A DNA stretch of 64,000 nucleotides from Isosphaeraceae bacterium EP7. GTDB taxonomy: Bacteria; Planctomycetota; Planctomycetia; Isosphaerales; Isosphaeraceae. The notes below the pieces were generated by a model. That model ran no database searches. It worked only from the letters and a program-made list of their open reading frames with translations, and was not told where the DNA came from. Positions within the stretch are counted from its first letter, which is position 1; each line of letters opens with the position of its first letter. The stretch covers positions 2,801,174 through 2,865,173 of the forward strand of contig CP151667.1 of the NCBI GenBank assembly GCA_038400315.1, in the 5' to 3' direction. Position numbers and translations under genes: made by a program. Below are positions 41,888-52,343 of this stretch, one piece after another.

Positions 41888-42069
41888 GGTGGCGGTGCTC
41901 CCTTGCTTGATCGGTCGTCGAGCGGCTGATCCGATCCCAGGATCGTAGGGGGCCGGGCGCCGGCGAACAATGCTCCGGCAGTTTGCCCATCTTGAAAATT
42001 CGGCCGGGACCTAAGAAAGTCCCGGGCCGTGCGTGGTCGGGTTGTACGAGGTTCGTCCCGGAGTCGAGC

Positions 42070-42609
42070 ATGACGATGACGGGCCAGACGATGAATGATC
42101 CGGGGTTCGTCCGCGACGCCGTCCGGCAGTTCGAAGGGCCGCTGACCCGGTATGCCGCCAGGCTGCTGGGCGATGCCGATCGGGCACGCGACGTGGTGCA
42201 GGAGGCGTTCTTGCGCCTCTGCGCCCAGGATCGGGCCGAGGTGGAGCCCCGGCTGGCCGAGTGGCTGTTCACCGTCTGCCGCAACCGGTCGCTCGACGTG
42301 CTGAGGAAGGAGAGCCGCATGACCCAACTGACCGACCTGCAAGTCGGGGCCCGCACCAGCCCCGCACCGGCGCCCGACGAGGCCGCCGCGCACAAAGAGG
42401 CCGCCGCCAAGGTGGTCGACCTCCTGGACCGGCTGCCGCAGAACCAGCGAGAAGTCATCCGCCTGAAGTTCCAGGAAGGCTTCAGCTACAAGGAAATCAG
42501 CCGGATTTCCGGCCACAGCGTCACCAACGTGGGCTACCTCATCCACGTCGGCATCAAGACCCTTCGCGGACAGCTCGCCGACGGCCTGGCGGCCGATGCG
42601 CGCCTTTGA
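42070..42609 (+). CDS. ECF sigma-70 factor
   Basis: 179 aa from ATG 42070, with GGAG 6 bases upstream. Region 2 ([23 protein letters not shown]) and region 4 ([32 protein letters not shown]) are clear, and region 3 is absent, as in the ECF class. Its 3' end is 22 bases before the fused anti-sigma/vWA gene, which likely controls it. Confidence 0.93.
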   Translation: MTMTGQTMNDPGFVRDAVRQFEGPLTRYAARLLGDADRARDVVQEAFLRLCAQDRAEVEPRLAEWLFTVCRNRSLDVLRKESRMTQLTDLQVGARTSPAPAPDEAAAHKEAAAKVVDLLDRLPQNQREVIRLKFQEGFSYKEISRISGHSVTNVGYLIHVGIKTLRGQLADGLAADARL

Positions 42610-42631
42610 TCGAAAAAAAGGAGCCCCGACC

Positions 42632-45484
42632 ATGCCGCTCGATGCCGACGATCCCCGCCTGACCGCCTACGCCCTGGGCGAACTCGACGACCCCGCCGAA
42701 ACCGCCGAGATTCAGGCCGCCCTGGCCCAATCCGCCGATCTCCGCCAATTCGTGGACGAGATCCGAGCCACGGGCGATCTCCTCGCCGGCCACCTGAAGG
42801 CCGAACCCGTCCCCGGCCTGATAGTCGCCTATCGCGGCGATCTCGAGGAACTCTTCGCCCCATCGACGAACGGTTCGCGCCGCTGGTGGACCTCGCCGGC
42901 GTTCAGGCTGGCCGCCGCCGCATCCCTCCTCGTCGGATTGGCCGGCGTGGCCTCGTGGACCACCCGCGTAGCCTATCAGTCGTCCGTTGCCTCCGACCGC
43001 TGGGTCGCCGAGTACGAATCCAAATTGGCCGCGAACGACGCGGCAAGGCCGGAGATTGGCTTCAGTAATCAGGCACCCGCCGCCAAGCAGGCCGGCGATG
43101 TCGTCGCGGGCCTCGCGGAGAGCGAGGGCGAAGTTGCCCGCGTCACCAGCCGCTACGACCACGAAATCCGGAAGGAAGAAGCGGAACCCGGCCCGACCGA
43201 GCCTCCACCGAGTCAGGCGGATGCTCCCGTGGAACTCGTGTTCCGGCGGCCGGAAGCCCCGTCGGCCTCGAACACGCCAACGCGAGCGAAGGATCTAGGA
43301 GACACACTCGCCTACCGCGACTCGAAGCCTTCGTCGGCCACGGAGGTCAATCGCGGTGAAGACCCCACAACGCGTGAGCGAAGACCTGGTCGGAAGCTGA
43401 ATGCGAACGAGCTTCGTGAATCGATTCTGTTGGCCCCGGCTGACGCCAGCCCAGCCCAGCAGGGACAAGCAAGCCAACCCCAGCAGAGAGAGAACTCGCA
43501 GGGACAAGCACAAGGGCAGCAGGGACAAGCACAAGGGCAGCAGGGACAAGCACAAGGGCAGCAGGGACAAGCACAAGGGCAGCAGGGACAAGCACAAGGG
43601 CAGCAGGGACAAGCACAAGGGCAGGCCGAGGGGAAGTCGGAGATGATGGGGATGGTCGTGAAGCCGATCGACCCGAACTCTGTCTTCTCGCTGGATACCG
43701 CAAGTTCGGCCGCTGCCCCCAAGGATTCCGAACCGGCCGGTCGTGGGATGATCGCGAAGGCGGGTCGACTCCAGTCTGTGGACAGGAAACTGGCTGAGTC
43801 GCAGGCAGGCCAGAACTCCCCTGGAGGGCAGGTGCGTAGCGGGGGGGGCATGGGCCAGGGCATGGGCGGCATGGCCCAGGGCATGGGCGGCAAACTGCCG
43901 ATCACGGTCGCAGATAAGTCTGGCCTGGAGGGGTTCACCCAGGGCCAGACATCCCGATCGGAGTTCGGCCGTGAGGCGAAAAGGGTTGGAGAACCTGCCC
44001 CGGGCGTCCCGCCCAGTGCGCCCGGTGTCCCGCCGGGTTTGTTGGTCGTCGAGCCGGCTCCCAACCAGGAGCAGTACAATCGGGTGGTCGACAACCCGTT
44101 CGTGAAGGCCGCCGAGAAGCCGCTCTCGACGTTCTCGATCGACGTGGACACCGCGTCATATGCCAACGTGCGGCGGTTCTTGAATCAGAATACGTTGCCG
44201 CCCCGGGATGCGGTGCGAATCGAGGAGATGATCAATTACTTCTCCTACAACGACCCGCAGCCCGCACCCGGCGAGGCCTTCTCGGTCAACATCCAGGTCG
44301 CCGGCTGCCCCTGGGCCGACGGGCACAGGCTGGCCAGGATCGGCCTGAAGGGCAGGTCGATCGACCTGGCGAACCGGCCGCCGGGAAACTTCGTGTTCCT
44401 GGTCGACGTGTCGGGCTCGATGGCCGACCAGAACAAGCTGCCGCTGCTGAAGTCGGCATTGCCCTTGCTCGTTCAGCAGCTCGGCGAGAACGACCGATTG
44501 ACGATCGTGACGTATGCGGGGACGACAGGCATCGCCCTGCCGCCGACCTCGTGCGACCGCAAGCCTGAGATCCTCCGGCTGATCGAGGTGCTGACCTCGG
44601 GGGGCTCGACGAACGGGGCCAGCGGCATCCAGCTCGCCTACGACGCGGCCGTCCGCACGTTCATCAAGGGGGGGACCAACCGGGTCATCCTCTGCACCGA
44701 CGGCGACTTCAACGTGGGCATCAGCGACGATGCCTCGCTGGTGCGGCTGATCGAGGAGAAGGCAAAGACCGGCGTGTTCCTGAGCGTCCTCGGCTTCGGC
44801 CAGGGGAACCTCAAGGACACCAAGATGGAGCAGCTCGCCGACAAGGGGAACGGCAACTACTCGTACATCGACACGCTCCAGGAGGCCCGCAAGGTCCTGG
44901 TCGAGGAGATGGGCGGGACGCTCGTGGCGATCGCCAAGGACGTGAAGATCCAGGTCGATTTCAATCCGGCGAAGGTCGGGTCCTATCGCCTGGTCGGCTA
45001 CGAGAACCGGGTGATGGCCAACAAAGATTTCCACGACGACACCAAGGACGCCGGCGAGATTGGCGCGGGCCACGGCGTGACGGCCCTGTATGAGATCATC
45101 CCCGCAGGGGCCGTCGAGGCCCCGGCGAGTGGATCCCGCTACACCAAGCCCGCCCCCACGCCGGTCGTCGTCAACGCCGATGCAAGCGACGACCTGCTGA
45201 CGGTGAGCCTGCGGTACAAGCACCCCGACGCGGACAAGAGCACGCTCATCGAGCGGACCGTGAAGGACGACGGCCGCGACCTGGCCGCCGCCAGCGACGA
45301 CCTGAAGTTCTCGTCGGCCGTCGCCGGCTTCGGGCTCCTGCTGCGGGGCTCGCCCGCGGGGAACCTGACCTACGGCGGCGTGCTGGAGCTGGCGGAGTCG
45401 AGCCGGGCGTCGGACCCGAACGGCTATCGCGGCGAGTTCCTGGAGCTGGTCCGCAAGGCCAGGTCCCTCTCGCCGGGGCGTTGA
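42632..45484 (+). CDS. Anti-sigma-like membrane protein fused to a von Willebrand factor A domain (YfbK-like)
   Basis: 950 aa from ATG 42632, with AAGGAG 8 bases upstream. Residues 1-85 resemble the cytoplasmic head of planctomycete anti-sigma factors ([15 protein letters not shown]). A membrane helix lies at ~88-110. A long disordered region includes six GQAQGQ repeats (~289-331) and Gly/Met-rich [15 protein letters not shown]. The vWA domain starts near 540, with MIDAS DVSGSM (~591-596), and the C-terminus is the DUF3520-like domain of YfbK proteins. It directly follows an ECF sigma gene, so I infer a membrane sensor that holds the sigma factor. Confidence 0.82.
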   Translation: MPLDADDPRLTAYALGELDDPAETAEIQAALAQSADLRQFVDEIRATGDLLAGHLKAEPVPGLIVAYRGDLEELFAPSTNGSRRWWTSPAFRLAAAASLLVGLAGVASWTTRVAYQSSVASDRWVAEYESKLAANDAARPEIGFSNQAPAAKQAGDVVAGLAESEGEVARVTSRYDHEIRKEEAEPGPTEPPPSQADAPVELVFRRPEAPSASNTPTRAKDLGDTLAYRDSKPSSATEVNRGEDPTTRERRPGRKLNANELRESILLAPADASPAQQGQASQPQQRENSQGQAQGQQGQAQGQQGQAQGQQGQAQGQQGQAQGQQGQAQGQAEGKSEMMGMVVKPIDPNSVFSLDTASSAAAPKDSEPAGRGMIAKAGRLQSVDRKLAESQAGQNSPGGQVRSGGGMGQGMGGMAQGMGGKLPITVADKSGLEGFTQGQTSRSEFGREAKRVGEPAPGVPPSAPGVPPGLLVVEPAPNQEQYNRVVDNPFVKAAEKPLSTFSIDVDTASYANVRRFLNQNTLPPRDAVRIEEMINYFSYNDPQPAPGEAFSVNIQVAGCPWADGHRLARIGLKGRSIDLANRPPGNFVFLVDVSGSMADQNKLPLLKSALPLLVQQLGENDRLTIVTYAGTTGIALPPTSCDRKPEILRLIEVLTSGGSTNGASGIQLAYDAAVRTFIKGGTNRVILCTDGDFNVGISDDASLVRLIEEKAKTGVFLSVLGFGQGNLKDTKMEQLADKGNGNYSYIDTLQEARKVLVEEMGGTLVAIAKDVKIQVDFNPAKVGSYRLVGYENRVMANKDFHDDTKDAGEIGAGHGVTALYEIIPAGAVEAPASGSRYTKPAPTPVVVNADASDDLLTVSLRYKHPDADKSTLIERTVKDDGRDLAAASDDLKFSSAVAGFGLLLRGSPAGNLTYGGVLELAESSRASDPNGYRGEFLELVRKARSLSPGR
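43499..43624 (+). repeat. Six tandem 21-bp repeats encoding GQAQGQQ
   Basis: Six near-identical copies of a 21-bp unit (starting CAGGGACAAGCACAAGGG) lie in frame inside the vWA gene. Only the last copy changes at its end. Their uniformity points to recent slippage or recombination and possible length variation between strains. Confidence 0.95.
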
Positions 45485-45508
45485 GGATGCGTTGAGAGAT
45501 CAAACGAA

Positions 45509-45549
45509 GGGGGGCGCGGGGGCGAACGTCCCCCGCGCCCCCCGCTATT
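45509..45549 (+). terminator. Intrinsic terminator after the vWA gene
   Basis: GGGGGGCGCGGGGG pairs perfectly (14 bp) with its inverse across a 7-base loop and is followed by GCTATTTT. It starts 25 bases after the stop. Confidence 0.85.
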
Positions 45550-45763
45550 TTGGCATGCCCGAATCGGCCGGCGGGCGTTGATTTAAAACCGCGAAGCGAA
45601 CGAGAGCGTGGCCGGCATCGTAATAATATCCAGACCGGCGAGACGAATTCACCGGCAGAAGTTCGCGAGGACGCGAGGCGACAGACATCAGTCCCGACCG
45701 AAACGGGGGTTTGTCGAGCACGTCGAAACGCATGAACTTTGGAATGGATTTCTGGAGGATATC

Positions 45764-46003
45764 ATGGTTTACACCACCCGCAATGTACCCAACGAAATGC
45801 TGGAGAATCGTCCGGCCCGGCTCTGGGTCGGCCTGGCCGTCAGCGCATCCCTGATGGTGCTGACCCTCGGAGCCGAGCTGGCAATCTACTTGAAGCACGG
45901 CCAGACCGAATGGCAGTTGCTGCCCATCGGAGCGGGGCTGTCATTCTTCGCCTTGATCTACCTGACCATCCGTGGCGCGATGATGAAGATGCACGACCTG
46001 TGA
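45764..46003 (+). CDS. Small two-helix membrane protein, unknown
   Basis: 79 aa from ATG 45764, with GGAGG 5 bases upstream. Two hydrophobic helices (LWVGLAVSASLMVLTLGAELAIYL and QLLPIGAGLSFFALIYLTIRG) are joined by a short polar loop; the C-terminus is MMKMHDL. No family recognised. The upstream 260 bases lack a gene and have mixed composition. Confidence 0.65.
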   Translation: MVYTTRNVPNEMLENRPARLWVGLAVSASLMVLTLGAELAIYLKHGQTEWQLLPIGAGLSFFALIYLTIRGAMMKMHDL

Positions 46004-46068
46004 TCGGCCTTGTCCCGAGACTTCGGGCGGAATGGATGCCGCCCGGACTGGGCCGGCCCCGAGATTGA

Positions 46069-47349
46069 TCAGTCGCGAACCTGGCCGTCGCCGTAGACGA
46101 CCCACTTGGTCGTGGTCAGCTCACGCAGCCCGCACGGGCCGCGCGCGTGATATTTGTCGGTGCTGATGCCGATCTCGGCCCCCAGCCCCAGCGCATTGCC
46201 GTCGTTGAACCGGGTGCTGGCGTTGACCATCACCGCCGAGCTGTCGACCTCGGCCACGAACCGGCGGGCCGCGTTCAGGTCGTTGGTGATGATCGCCTCG
46301 GTGTGCCCTGAGCTGTGGCGACCGATGTGCGCGATGGCGTCGTCGAGCGATTCGACCACCTTCACCGCGAGAATCAGGTCGAGGAACTCCGTGTCCCAGT
46401 CGGCCGGCTCCGCGGGGGTCATCGAAGCGACGATCTCGCGAGCGCGGTCGTCGCCGCGCAGCTCGACCTTGAGGGCGGAAAGGGCATTCGCCACGATCGG
46501 CAGCAGGGTCGGGGCGGCGTCCCGGTGAATCAGGAGGGTTTCCAGGGCGTTGCAGACGCCCGGGCGCTGGACCTTGGAGTTGACCGCGATGCGCACGGAG
46601 GTCTCGGCGTCGGCGTCGGCGTGCAGGTAGAGGTGGCAGTTCCCCTGGTAGTGCTTCAGGACGGGCATGGTCGCGTCCTGGACGACCCGGCGGATCAGGC
46701 TCTCGCCCCCGCGCGGGATGGCCAGGTCGATGCAGTCGGCCATGCCCAGCAGGTGGCCGACGGCGTGGCGGTCGACGGTCTGGACGAGCTGGACGGCGGC
46801 CTGCGGCAGCCCGCTCGGCTCGAGTTCCGAGGCCAGGATCCGATAGAGCGCGGTGTTCGAGTGGAGCGCCTCCTTGCCGCCGCGGAGGATGGCCGCGTTG
46901 CCGCTCTTGATGCAGAGCGCCGCGGCGTCGACCGTGACATTGGGCCGGCTCTCGTAGATCATGAAGACGACGCCCAGCGGGACGCGGACCTGCGTCACGT
47001 CCAGGCCGTTGGGCCGCTTGCTGGAAGTGACGGCCTCGCCGATCGGGTCGGGCAGGGCGGCGACCTCGGCCAGCGAGGCGGCGATCTTGTCGATCCGGCC
47101 CAGGTCGAGCGATAGGCGGTCGATGGCGGCGGCGTTCAGGCCCCGGCCGGGAGCTTCCTCGATGTCGATCGAGTTGGCGTCGAGGATCTCGGCCGCGCGG
47201 TGGTTCAGGGCCTCGGCCGCCCGCTTCAGCCAGGTGTTCTTGGCCTGCCCCTTCACGATGCGCATGGCCTTGGAGGCCACCTTGGCCTGCTCGGCCATGG
47301 CCCTGCATTCGTGGAACAGGCGCTTCGCGACCCAGTCGTGCTCGATCAT
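46069..47349 (-). CDS. proA: Glutamate-5-semialdehyde dehydrogenase (gamma-glutamyl phosphate reductase)
   Basis: 426 aa, normal length. It has an aldehyde-dehydrogenase fold with the catalytic Cys in VQRPGVCNALETLL, an NADP-binding region (GVVFMIYESRPNVTVDAAALC) and the C-terminal ARGPCGLRELTTTKW signature. It makes glutamate semialdehyde for proline synthesis. Its start overlaps the folP stop by 4 bases (ATGA). No proB is in view. Confidence 0.97.
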   Translation of the reverse strand: MIEHDWVAKRLFHECRAMAEQAKVASKAMRIVKGQAKNTWLKRAAEALNHRAAEILDANSIDIEEAPGRGLNAAAIDRLSLDLGRIDKIAASLAEVAALPDPIGEAVTSSKRPNGLDVTQVRVPLGVVFMIYESRPNVTVDAAALCIKSGNAAILRGGKEALHSNTALYRILASELEPSGLPQAAVQLVQTVDRHAVGHLLGMADCIDLAIPRGGESLIRRVVQDATMPVLKHYQGNCHLYLHADADAETSVRIAVNSKVQRPGVCNALETLLIHRDAAPTLLPIVANALSALKVELRGDDRAREIVASMTPAEPADWDTEFLDLILAVKVVESLDDAIAHIGRHSSGHTEAIITNDLNAARRFVAEVDSSAVMVNASTRFNDGNALGLGAEIGISTDKYHARGPCGLRELTTTKWVVYGDGQVRD

Positions 47350-48251
47350 CTGGAACCTTCCCCAACGTGGCCTTCGATGGCCGCCCAGACCTTGATGGCG
47401 TCGACCATCGGCCCCACGTCATGCACCCGGACGATTTGGGCCCCGCGCGCGATGGCCGCCAGCGACGAGGCGACGGTGGCCGCCGCACGCTCGGACACCG
47501 GCCGGCCCGTCAGGGTTCCCAGGAACCCTTTCCGCGACGTGCCGACCAGCACGGGACATCCCAGGCTGGCAAACCTGGACGTTTGCCGCAAGAGGTCCAG
47601 GTTCTGTTCGAACGTCTTGCCGAACCCCAGCCCGGGGTCGACGGCAATCCGCTCGCGCGGCAGGCCCAGCCCCATCAGGTAGTCGATCCGGCCGGCCAGA
47701 TAGCCCCGCACCTCGGCCACGACATCATCATAGTGGGGACTGACTTGCATCGTCGAGGGCGTCCCCTGCATGTGCATCACCACCACGCCGGCCCCGCGAG
47801 CGGCGCAAAGCGAGGCCATCTCGGGGTCGCCCGCCAGCCCCGTGATGTCGTTGATGATCGCCGCGCCGGCGTCAAGTGCCCTCCTGGCGACCTCCGCCTT
47901 GCTGGTGTCGACCGAGATGGGGACATTCAGCCTGCCGCGCAAGGCGTCCAGCAGCGGGATCACGCGCGAGAGTTCCTCGTCGAGCGAGACCCCCGCCGAC
48001 CCCGGCCTGGTCGACTCGCCGCCGATATCGAGGAGGTCGGCACCCTCGCTCACGAGCCTCAGGGCGTGCTCGATCGAGGCATCCAGCGACCGTCCCGGCC
48101 TGCCGTCGGAGAAGCTGTCGGGCGTCACGTTGACGATGCCCATAACGGCGGCGCGGCCGGGGGCCGAGATGATGCGGTCACCGACGATCCAGGGGCTTCG
48201 GTCCTCGGGGATCGGCCGAGGCAGGGTCGTGGTCAGGTCGATGCGCGACAT
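47346..48251 (-). CDS. folP: Dihydropteroate synthase
   Basis: 301 aa. It has the two family signatures: GIVNVTPDSFSDG near residue 40, and ADLLDIGGESTRPGS near residue 75. ACGIINDITG-type and SRKGFL (VGTSRKGFLG) segments complete the TIM-barrel active site. It condenses pABA with the pterin diphosphate in folate synthesis. It overlaps proA and lies downstream of lptE. Confidence 0.97.
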   Translation of the reverse strand: MSRIDLTTTLPRPIPEDRSPWIVGDRIISAPGRAAVMGIVNVTPDSFSDGRPGRSLDASIEHALRLVSEGADLLDIGGESTRPGSAGVSLDEELSRVIPLLDALRGRLNVPISVDTSKAEVARRALDAGAAIINDITGLAGDPEMASLCAARGAGVVVMHMQGTPSTMQVSPHYDDVVAEVRGYLAGRIDYLMGLGLPRERIAVDPGLGFGKTFEQNLDLLRQTSRFASLGCPVLVGTSRKGFLGTLTGRPVSERAAATVASSLAAIARGAQIVRVHDVGPMVDAIKVWAAIEGHVGEGSR

Positions 48252-48335
48252 CGGTCCTCGCCGTCGGGATGGAGCAGGGGGGTGGCCCCGGCCTGGCGGC
48301 GGTCGGTGTCCGGGCGCCGGACACCGGCCCGAGTC

Positions 48336-48848
48336 TCACCAGCGTTGCTCCATCATACCGACGATCTGAATCGCCAGCTTCTGGTTGACCTTGTAGAAGG
48401 CGGTCTCGGCGGTCTCGCCCAGCTCGGGGGCGAAGTTAACGGCCTCGGAGATGAGGGCCGGCGGGACGGGCTTCTTGTCGGGATTGTCCCGGTTGTCGGT
48501 CCAGTTGACCGACACGGTCATGACGGCGTTGAGCAGTCGCGGGAGGTTGAACGGGCTCTCGACGATGAGGTTCTTGTCGGCGAAGTTCACCTCGCCGTCG
48601 AGGATGGTGTCGGCCGCGTCGGGGTCATTGACGAGCTTGAAGGGGGTGCGGTTGGCGATCTCTTTCTTGACCAGCTCGGTGAGCTGGAAGTTGACGTCGC
48701 GCTTGAAGGTGACAGAGCGGAAGACCGGCACATAGATGGTCCGGATCGACTTGTCGAACGGCGGGCGGACCGAGTAGCCGCAGCCGGCGACCATCGAGAG
48801 GCCGAGTGCGAGCAGGGCGCGACGGGTCGGGCGGTTGGGACGATTCAA
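48336..48848 (-). CDS. lptE: LptE-like LPS-assembly lipoprotein
   Basis: 170 aa. The signal peptide has lipobox MVAGC, so the mature protein starts at the lipidated Cys followed by GYSVRPPF, the GY start typical of LptE. The body is the alpha/beta LptE fold (IRTIYVPVFRSVTFKRDVNFQLTELVKKEI). It plugs the LptD barrel and delivers LPS to the outer leaflet. lptD is not in the window. It sits beside a BamD-like gene, so two outer-membrane assembly factors are adjacent. Confidence 0.85.
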   Translation of the reverse strand: MNRPNRPTRRALLALGLSMVAGCGYSVRPPFDKSIRTIYVPVFRSVTFKRDVNFQLTELVKKEIANRTPFKLVNDPDAADTILDGEVNFADKNLIVESPFNLPRLLNAVMTVSVNWTDNRDNPDKKPVPPALISEAVNFAPELGETAETAFYKVNQKLAIQIVGMMEQRW

Positions 48849-48939
48849 TGTCGGGCCCTCCTTGCGGGCCGGGCGCCCGTGCGCCCGCGTCCTTTGTTCC
48901 TTGGACCGATTCTCGGCCGCGTGATCCGATCCATCCCGA

Positions 48940-50244
48940 TCAATACGTCGAGGCGCCGCCGTTGGGGCTGTTCATGCCGCCCGTGAGCCCGCCGCCGCCC
49001 ACGCCGCCGGTGAGGGGATCGGTGCTGCCGGGCAGGGTCATGATCTTGCTGGGCAGCGATTCCTTGCGAGGGACCTTGGCCAGGGTGACCAGCTCGGTCT
49101 TGGACTTGGCGGCCCAGTCGCTGTCGGGCCAGAGCTGGACGACCTTGTTGTAGTACCACTCGGCGGCCGTGGGATGGCCGGTCCTGCGGTAGAACTTGGC
49201 CGTCCTGAAGTCGCGCTCGGCCCGCTGGTCGTTGATGAGGTCGAGGGTGTGGCTCAGCTCCGACGTCTCGCCGATCTTCTCGGGGAAGGCGACGCGGGTC
49301 TGACGGATCGTGGCGCGGGCCTGCTCCAGACCTGTGGCGTCGTATTCGGGGCCGACATAACCCTTGACCTTCGAGTCGATGCTCTCGTGCTGCGCCTTCT
49401 GCACGAGGTCGCTCTTGGCGTGGTCGGTGACCAGCTGATCATAGTGGATGGCGGCTAGCTCATACTCGCCGGAGGCCTTGTAGTGGTCGGCGATGCGCAG
49501 GAGGGCCTTGTCCGAGAGCGGCCCGGTGGGGTCGTGATGGCGGACGTGCTCGAGCGCCTGGATCGCATGGCCGTTGACGTCGACGAGCGGGAGCCTGCCG
49601 GTCATGCGCGAGTTGATCGGCATGGCCTTGTAAGCCTCGGCGTCGTTGGACGAGAGCCAGTAGTTGCCGATGGCATATTCGCGCTTGACCAGGGCGTCGA
49701 GATAGTCGGTGCCCGGGTAGGTGATGACGAGCGTCTCATACTCGTTGTGGGCACCCACATAGTCGGCCATCTGGTACTTGGTCTCGGCCAGATAGTACTG
49801 GGACTTTTCGCCCCAGGGGGTCCCCTTTCGGGCCCTGGCCATGGAGGCGAGGAGGGGCTTTGCCTTGGCGTATTCGCCGCGCTGGAACAGCTCCTCGGCG
49901 GCCTTGAACTCGGCCTCGGCCTTGGGATCGGCCTCGACGACGGCGGGCTTCCAGCCCTCGCGCCCCTTGACCATGCCGACGGGGTCGGCCTCGGTCGTCG
50001 ACGGTGGCGTCCTGGGGCTGAGCCATCGCTTCATCAGCGAACGTTCATCGCCGACTTCTTTGTCGGTGATGGGCTTGGCCAGGGTGTGGTCGTAGGCGGC
50101 CCGCCAGCGCGACATGGGCCCCTCGGCGATGCCCTGGCAGCCGGCGGCCGAGAAGGCGGCCAGCAGGGCGAAGGCCAGGGCGGGGCCCGTCGTCGCGGCG
50201 TCCCGCGTCAGTTCCGGCGTCCTCAGTCCTTGGGCATTCGCCAT
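48940..50244 (-). CDS. bamD: BamD-like TPR lipoprotein (outer-membrane protein assembly)
   Basis: 434 aa from ATG 50244, six bases past the recO stop. The signal peptide ends at lipobox FSAAGC. Residues ~110-340 are TPR/BamD-type repeats (AEELFQRGEYAKAKPLLASMA, YYLAETKYQMADYVGAHNEYETLVITYPGTDYLD, AIHYDQLVTDHAKSDLVQKA). The protein is longer than E. coli BamD (~245 aa), with extra residues after the lipid anchor and a Gly-rich tail. The BamD role is inferred from the lipidated TPR layout and from lptE next door. Confidence 0.75.
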   Translation of the reverse strand: MANAQGLRTPELTRDAATTGPALAFALLAAFSAAGCQGIAEGPMSRWRAAYDHTLAKPITDKEVGDERSLMKRWLSPRTPPSTTEADPVGMVKGREGWKPAVVEADPKAEAEFKAAEELFQRGEYAKAKPLLASMARARKGTPWGEKSQYYLAETKYQMADYVGAHNEYETLVITYPGTDYLDALVKREYAIGNYWLSSNDAEAYKAMPINSRMTGRLPLVDVNGHAIQALEHVRHHDPTGPLSDKALLRIADHYKASGEYELAAIHYDQLVTDHAKSDLVQKAQHESIDSKVKGYVGPEYDATGLEQARATIRQTRVAFPEKIGETSELSHTLDLINDQRAERDFRTAKFYRRTGHPTAAEWYYNKVVQLWPDSDWAAKSKTELVTLAKVPRKESLPSKIMTLPGSTDPLTGGVGGGGLTGGMNSPNGGASTY

Positions 50245-50249
50245 CGAGA

Positions 50250-51002
50250 TCAGGCTCCGAGATAGGGCAAGAGCCGCGGTCGGCGTCCGAGCAGGTGGCT
50301 GACGACCGCGCCGAGCGTCGAGCGGACCGGTCCGAGCGTCCTGGGGCTGTCGTCCAGCGTCCGCCAGTCGGACCCCGGCCCGGACAGGGCCCGCAAGGCA
50401 TCCAGCGTCCGGCCCGAGAGCGTCGCGACGTGCGCCACACCAGGCCGGCAAGACGGGCAGAGCACACCGCCGGTGGCCAGGCCGAAGGCGACGACGTCCG
50501 AGTCGTGACGCGTCTCGACCGGGTTCCCGCAATGAGCGCACGCGTCCAGCGAGGGCATCAGTCCCAGCTCACGCAGGCAGGCCAGCTCGAAGCGGGCCAG
50601 ACGGCGCGAGCGCAGCACCGGGTCGCCGAGGTGCCGCAAGGTCACCAACGCCGCGTCGAAGAGCCTGGGATGTGGATCGTGGAGGTCGGTCAGCTCGCCC
50701 AGAAGCTCGGCGATGTAATACGCCGAGTACAGGGCCGCCAGGTCGCGTCGGAGCGGCCCGAAGCGCTCCACGGGGGAGGCCTCGGTGACCAGGTCGAGCG
50801 CATCGGACGACTTGTGCAGCAGCACGATATCGGAAACACCCAGCAGGTCAAGGGCACCCTGCATGGCGTTCTTCGGCCGCCGCGCCCCTTTGGCCAGCGC
50901 CCCGACCTTGCCCAGCTCGCGGGTGAACAGAGTCACCACTAGGCTGGTCTCGAAGACCTCCACGGACCGCACCACCAACGCCAGCGAACGGACGGCGGGC
51001 AC
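50250..51002 (-). CDS. recO: DNA repair protein RecO
   Basis: 250 aa. The N-terminal OB fold (VVTLFTRELGKVGALAKGARRPKN) is followed by the helical domain and a zinc finger with two Cys pairs (CAHCGNPV and CPSC). It loads RecA on SSB-coated DNA with RecR. It lies between the corC-like gene and bamD in the phoH-to-proA gene run. Confidence 0.95.
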   Translation of the reverse strand: MPAVRSLALVVRSVEVFETSLVVTLFTRELGKVGALAKGARRPKNAMQGALDLLGVSDIVLLHKSSDALDLVTEASPVERFGPLRRDLAALYSAYYIAELLGELTDLHDPHPRLFDAALVTLRHLGDPVLRSRRLARFELACLRELGLMPSLDACAHCGNPVETRHDSDVVAFGLATGGVLCPSCRPGVAHVATLSGRTLDALRALSGPGSDWRTLDDSPRTLGPVRSTLGAVVSHLLGRRPRLLPYLGA

Positions 51003-51062
51003 GGTTCACCTCGGTTCCACGGAGGATGACGGGAGCGATTGACCGGCCGGGCCCTGCGTCCT

Positions 51063-52343
51063 TCAGCCGGCATGGCCGTTGGTTCGGGGGCCGGACAGGT
51101 CGATGCGGACGCGGCGGATGGCGTGGTCGATGACCTCGACGACGGTCAGCTCGGCGTCGCCGGCGCGGAAGGTCGAGCCGACCTCGGGCACGCGGCCGAA
51201 GGCGTAGAAGGCGTAGCCGGCGAGGGTCTGATAGTCTCCGCCGGTGGGCAGGCGTATGCCCAGCTTGTTGTTGAGCCGCTCCAGGTCGAGCGTGGCGTCG
51301 ACAAGATAGCTCCCCTCGCCGACATCCTCGATCTGGTCGCCGACCGGGGGGGTGTCGTGCTCGTCGTCGATGGGGCCGACGAGCTGCTCGATGAGGTCTT
51401 CCATGGTGACCAGGCCGGAGACGCCGCCGTACTCGTCGAGGATGATGGCCATGTGAGTCCGGCGGGCGCGCATCTCGTCGAGCAGGATGTCGGCCTCCTT
51501 GGTCTCGGGGACGCAGAAGGCCGGGCGGGCCAGGATCCTGGGGTTGGTGGCGTCGATGCCCCCGTCGATCATCCGGGTCAGCAGGTCCTTCGCGTGCAGG
51601 ACCCCGACGATGTCGTCCCGGTTCTCGCCGAAGAGCGGGATGCGGGTGCGGCCCGACTCGACGAACAGGCGTGCGGCGACGCTCGCCGAGACGTCGGCGG
51701 GCAGGGCGATGATCCTGGAGCGCGGGGTCATGATCTCGGAGACGTCGCGCTGGGAAAGCTCGACGACGCGCTCGAGCAGGGCGCGGGTGGAGTCGGTCAG
51801 GTCGGCCTCGCCGTCTTCCCCGGTCTCCATCGGGGTGTGGATCTCGACCTCGACGCTGGGGGGCCGCGCGGGGGAGGCCGAGGCGCCCGAGAGATGAGTT
51901 GCCAGCTTCTCGACCCCCAGCGAGAGGGCCGTGATCGGGCTCATCAGGACGCGCAGCGGGCCGGTCAGCGGCCAGAGCCGGTCGAGGACGTCCTCGGCAT
52001 AGAGCCGGCCGACGACCTCGGCCACCAGGTGCCCGAGCGCCGCGACGCCCAGCGCCACGACGGGCAGGAACCGACCCAGCGGCACGCCCGACCGCAGGTT
52101 CACCAGCGCGCCGAGCAAGGCCGCCAGGCCCAGCGCAGCGATCGTCGACAGGGCACCGACGCTGCGCTCGGTGCGGACGTCGTTGTGGTCGATGGCGGAG
52201 GCGCGGGCGGGCCGGCCCCGGCGGGTGCAGATCTCCTCGAGGCGGCTGACCGAGTAGGTTCGCAGCGCCCGGGTGAGGGCCACCGAGGTCCAAAGGACGA
52301 TCAGGCCGGAGATGCCCAGAAGCATCCCCAGGCCGAAGCTCAT
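51063..52343 (-). CDS. CorC/HlyC-type membrane protein with CBS domains (CNNM family)
   Basis: 426 aa from ATG 52343, which overlaps the ybeY stop as TGATG. Residues 1-160 are the DUF21-like membrane part (helices at 3-22, 65-85 and 90-110). Two CBS domains span ~190-320 ([17 protein letters not shown] ... [39 protein letters not shown]). The C-terminal CorC_HlyC domain follows. The family covers magnesium/cobalt exporters and the TlyC group. Its position after phoH, pgpH and ybeY is a conserved bacterial order. Confidence 0.9.
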   Translation of the reverse strand: MSFGLGMLLGISGLIVLWTSVALTRALRTYSVSRLEEICTRRGRPARASAIDHNDVRTERSVGALSTIAALGLAALLGALVNLRSGVPLGRFLPVVALGVAALGHLVAEVVGRLYAEDVLDRLWPLTGPLRVLMSPITALSLGVEKLATHLSGASASPARPPSVEVEIHTPMETGEDGEADLTDSTRALLERVVELSQRDVSEIMTPRSRIIALPADVSASVAARLFVESGRTRIPLFGENRDDIVGVLHAKDLLTRMIDGGIDATNPRILARPAFCVPETKEADILLDEMRARRTHMAIILDEYGGVSGLVTMEDLIEQLVGPIDDEHDTPPVGDQIEDVGEGSYLVDATLDLERLNNKLGIRLPTGGDYQTLAGYAFYAFGRVPEVGSTFRAGDAELTVVEVIDHAIRRVRIDLSGPRTNGHAG

